A stretch of DNA of 6,830 nucleotides, from the NCBI GenBank assembly GCA_003158835.1, contig PMLI01000342.1, forward strand, positions 1-6,830. The letters are read 5' to 3'. Positions 5,745 through 6,830 of this stretch are shown piece by piece (position 1 is the first letter of the stretch; each line of letters starts with the position of its first letter). The position numbers were made by a program, and so were the translations under genes. The notes below the pieces were generated by a model. It was not told the origin of the DNA. It saw only the letters and a list, made by a program, of their open reading frames with translations, and did not search any database. Source of the stretch: Acidimicrobiaceae bacterium (lineage in GTDB: Bacteria > Actinomycetota > Acidimicrobiia > Acidimicrobiales > Palsa-688).

Positions 5745-6830
5745 CTACATGCCCATGCCGCCCATGCCGCCCATACCGCCTCGGCCCGCCCCGGGCCCGG
5801 GGCCTCCGGCAGCCTTGTCGTCCTCGGGCTTGTCGGCAACGGTCGCCTCAGTCGTGAGCAGAAGGGCCGCCACCGAAGCGGCGTTCTGCAGAGCGGAGCG
5901 GGTGACCTTGGCAGGATCGATCACGCCCGCCTTGACCAGGTCTTCGAACTGACCCGTCAGGGCGTTGTAGCCGATGTTGCCCGTCTCGCGCTCGGCGTGC
6001 TCGACGATCACAGCGCCTTCGACCCCGGCATTGATGGCAATCCATTTGAGGGGCTCTTCGAGGGCCTTGCTGACTAGAGAAGCCCCGGTCGCCTCGTCTC
6101 CGCTGAGGGTTTTGGCCAGAGCGTCCACGGCGGCCCGGCTACGCAGCAGGGCCAGGCCACCGCCGGGGACGATGCCCTCTTCGATGGCAGCCTTGGTAGC
6201 CGAAACGGCATCCTCGATACGGTGCTTCTTCTCTTTGAGCTCGACCTCGGTCGCCGCCCCGACCCGGATGACAGCCACACCCCCAGCCAGCTTGGCCAGA
6301 CGTTCCTGCAGCTTCTCCCGGTCCCAGTCGGAGTCGGTATCCTCGATCTCGCGCTTGATCTGGGCGATACGGCCCTTGACGTCCGCCTCGGCGCCCGCGC
6401 CCTCGACGATCGTCGTCGAATCCTTGGCCACCACGATCTTGCGAGCCCGCCCGAGCAGGGTGAGGTCGGTGTTCTCCAGCTTGGCGCCCAGCTCTTCGGA
6501 CACGACCTGGCCGCCGGTAAGGACGGCTATGTCGGCCAGCATGGCCTTGCGGCGGTCGCCGAAACCTGGCGCCTTGACCGCCACGCTCGAGAACGTGCCC
6601 CGCAGCTTGTTGACGATCAGCGTGGCCAAAGCCTCGCCGTCGACGTCTTCGGCTATCAGCAGCAGCGGCTTGCCGGCCTGCATGACACGCTCGAGGATGG
6701 CGATGAGATCGTGGGCGGAACTGATCTTCTGATTGGCGATAAGCACGTAAGCGTCTTCCAGAACAGCCTCCTGGCGGTCCTGGTCGGTGACGAAGTAAGC
6801 CGAGATGTAGCCCTTGTCGAACTGCATCCC
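5745..6830 (-). CDS. groL: Chaperonin GroEL (60 kDa), C-terminal two thirds (N-terminus beyond right edge)
   Basis: The 14-mer chaperonin subunit that encloses and folds client proteins with GroES and ATP in the cytosol. The 361 in-frame codons begin at the equivalent of E. coli residue 192 and align without gaps up to the catalytic Asp398 (the Asp of IEDAV, codon 6212-6210). The apical client/GroES-binding face is intact (GYISAYF, equivalent to Tyr199-Phe204), followed by the highly conserved KAPGFGDRRKAML, the hinge motif DREKLQERLAKLAGGVAVI, the GIVPGGG nucleotide loop and KVTRSALQNAASVAALLLTTEA. The protein ends in a Gly/Met repeat tail (GGMGGMGGMGM), as in canonical chaperonins rather than the His-rich tail of some actinobacterial GroEL1 paralogues. 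The full protein would be about 552 residues. The TAG stop (5747-5745) is followed by a strong terminator. Confidence 0.97.
   Translation of the reverse strand, partial: GMQFDKGYISAYFVTDQDRQEAVLEDAYVLIANQKISSAHDLIAILERVMQAGKPLLLIAEDVDGEALATLIVNKLRGTFSSVAVKAPGFGDRRKAMLADIAVLTGGQVVSEELGAKLENTDLTLLGRARKIVVAKDSTTIVEGAGAEADVKGRIAQIKREIEDTDSDWDREKLQERLAKLAGGVAVIRVGAATEVELKEKKHRIEDAVSATKAAIEEGIVPGGGLALLRSRAAVDALAKTLSGDEATGASLVSKALEEPLKWIAINAGVEGAVIVEHAERETGNIGYNALTGQFEDLVKAGVIDPAKVTRSALQNAASVAALLLTTEATVADKPEDDKAAGGPGPGAGRGGMGGMGGMGM

Overview
The window reads as an ordinary chromosomal segment of a high-GC actinobacterium. An Acidimicrobiia-like lineage is my best guess. The reasons are the high G+C, GTG starts, an actinobacterial-looking GroEL with a Gly/Met-rich tail, a GuaB3-type IMP dehydrogenase homologue, and an LCP cell-envelope protein with a Thr-rich extension. 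The lineage is an inference from protein flavour only. Every gene I can support lies on the minus strand, so transcription runs from high to low coordinates.

In transcription order: (i) 6830-5745, the C-terminal two thirds of GroEL, entering from the right edge, followed by a strong GC-rich hairpin terminator (5683-5711). (ii) 5633-3921, a membrane-anchored LytR-CpsA-Psr (LCP) protein with an LCP domain, a LytR_C domain and a Thr-rich tail. (iii) 3832-3554, a small hypothetical protein with a conserved-looking N-terminus and a Pro/Gly/Glu-rich tail. (iv) 3534-2770, a NUDIX hydrolase of the CoA-diphosphatase type, whose stop codon overlaps (ATGA) the start of (v) 2773-2387, a small protein with an N-terminal four-cysteine zinc ribbon. 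(vi) 2296-1136, GuaB3, an IMP dehydrogenase family protein without CBS domains. (vii) about 1097 down to 1 and beyond the left edge, the N-terminal part of a UvrD/PcrA superfamily 1 DNA helicase.

Functionally these are housekeeping genes: chaperonin, envelope polymer attachment, CoA or nucleotide housekeeping, purine metabolism and DNA repair. Genes iii-v are tightly packed (19 bp gap, then a 4-base overlap) and probably form one transcript. GuaB3 and the helicase are 90 bp and about 40 bp downstream of their neighbours and could be read through or have their own promoters.

I found no mobile element, CRISPR array, tRNA, rRNA, toxin-antitoxin pair or defence cassette, and nothing that I can defend as a new biological system. 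The points worth a second look are the helicase 5' end, which has no canonical in-frame start before its conserved Q motif; the atypical LCP signature; and the two small uncharacterised proteins. No stretch longer than about 115 bp lacks a gene.
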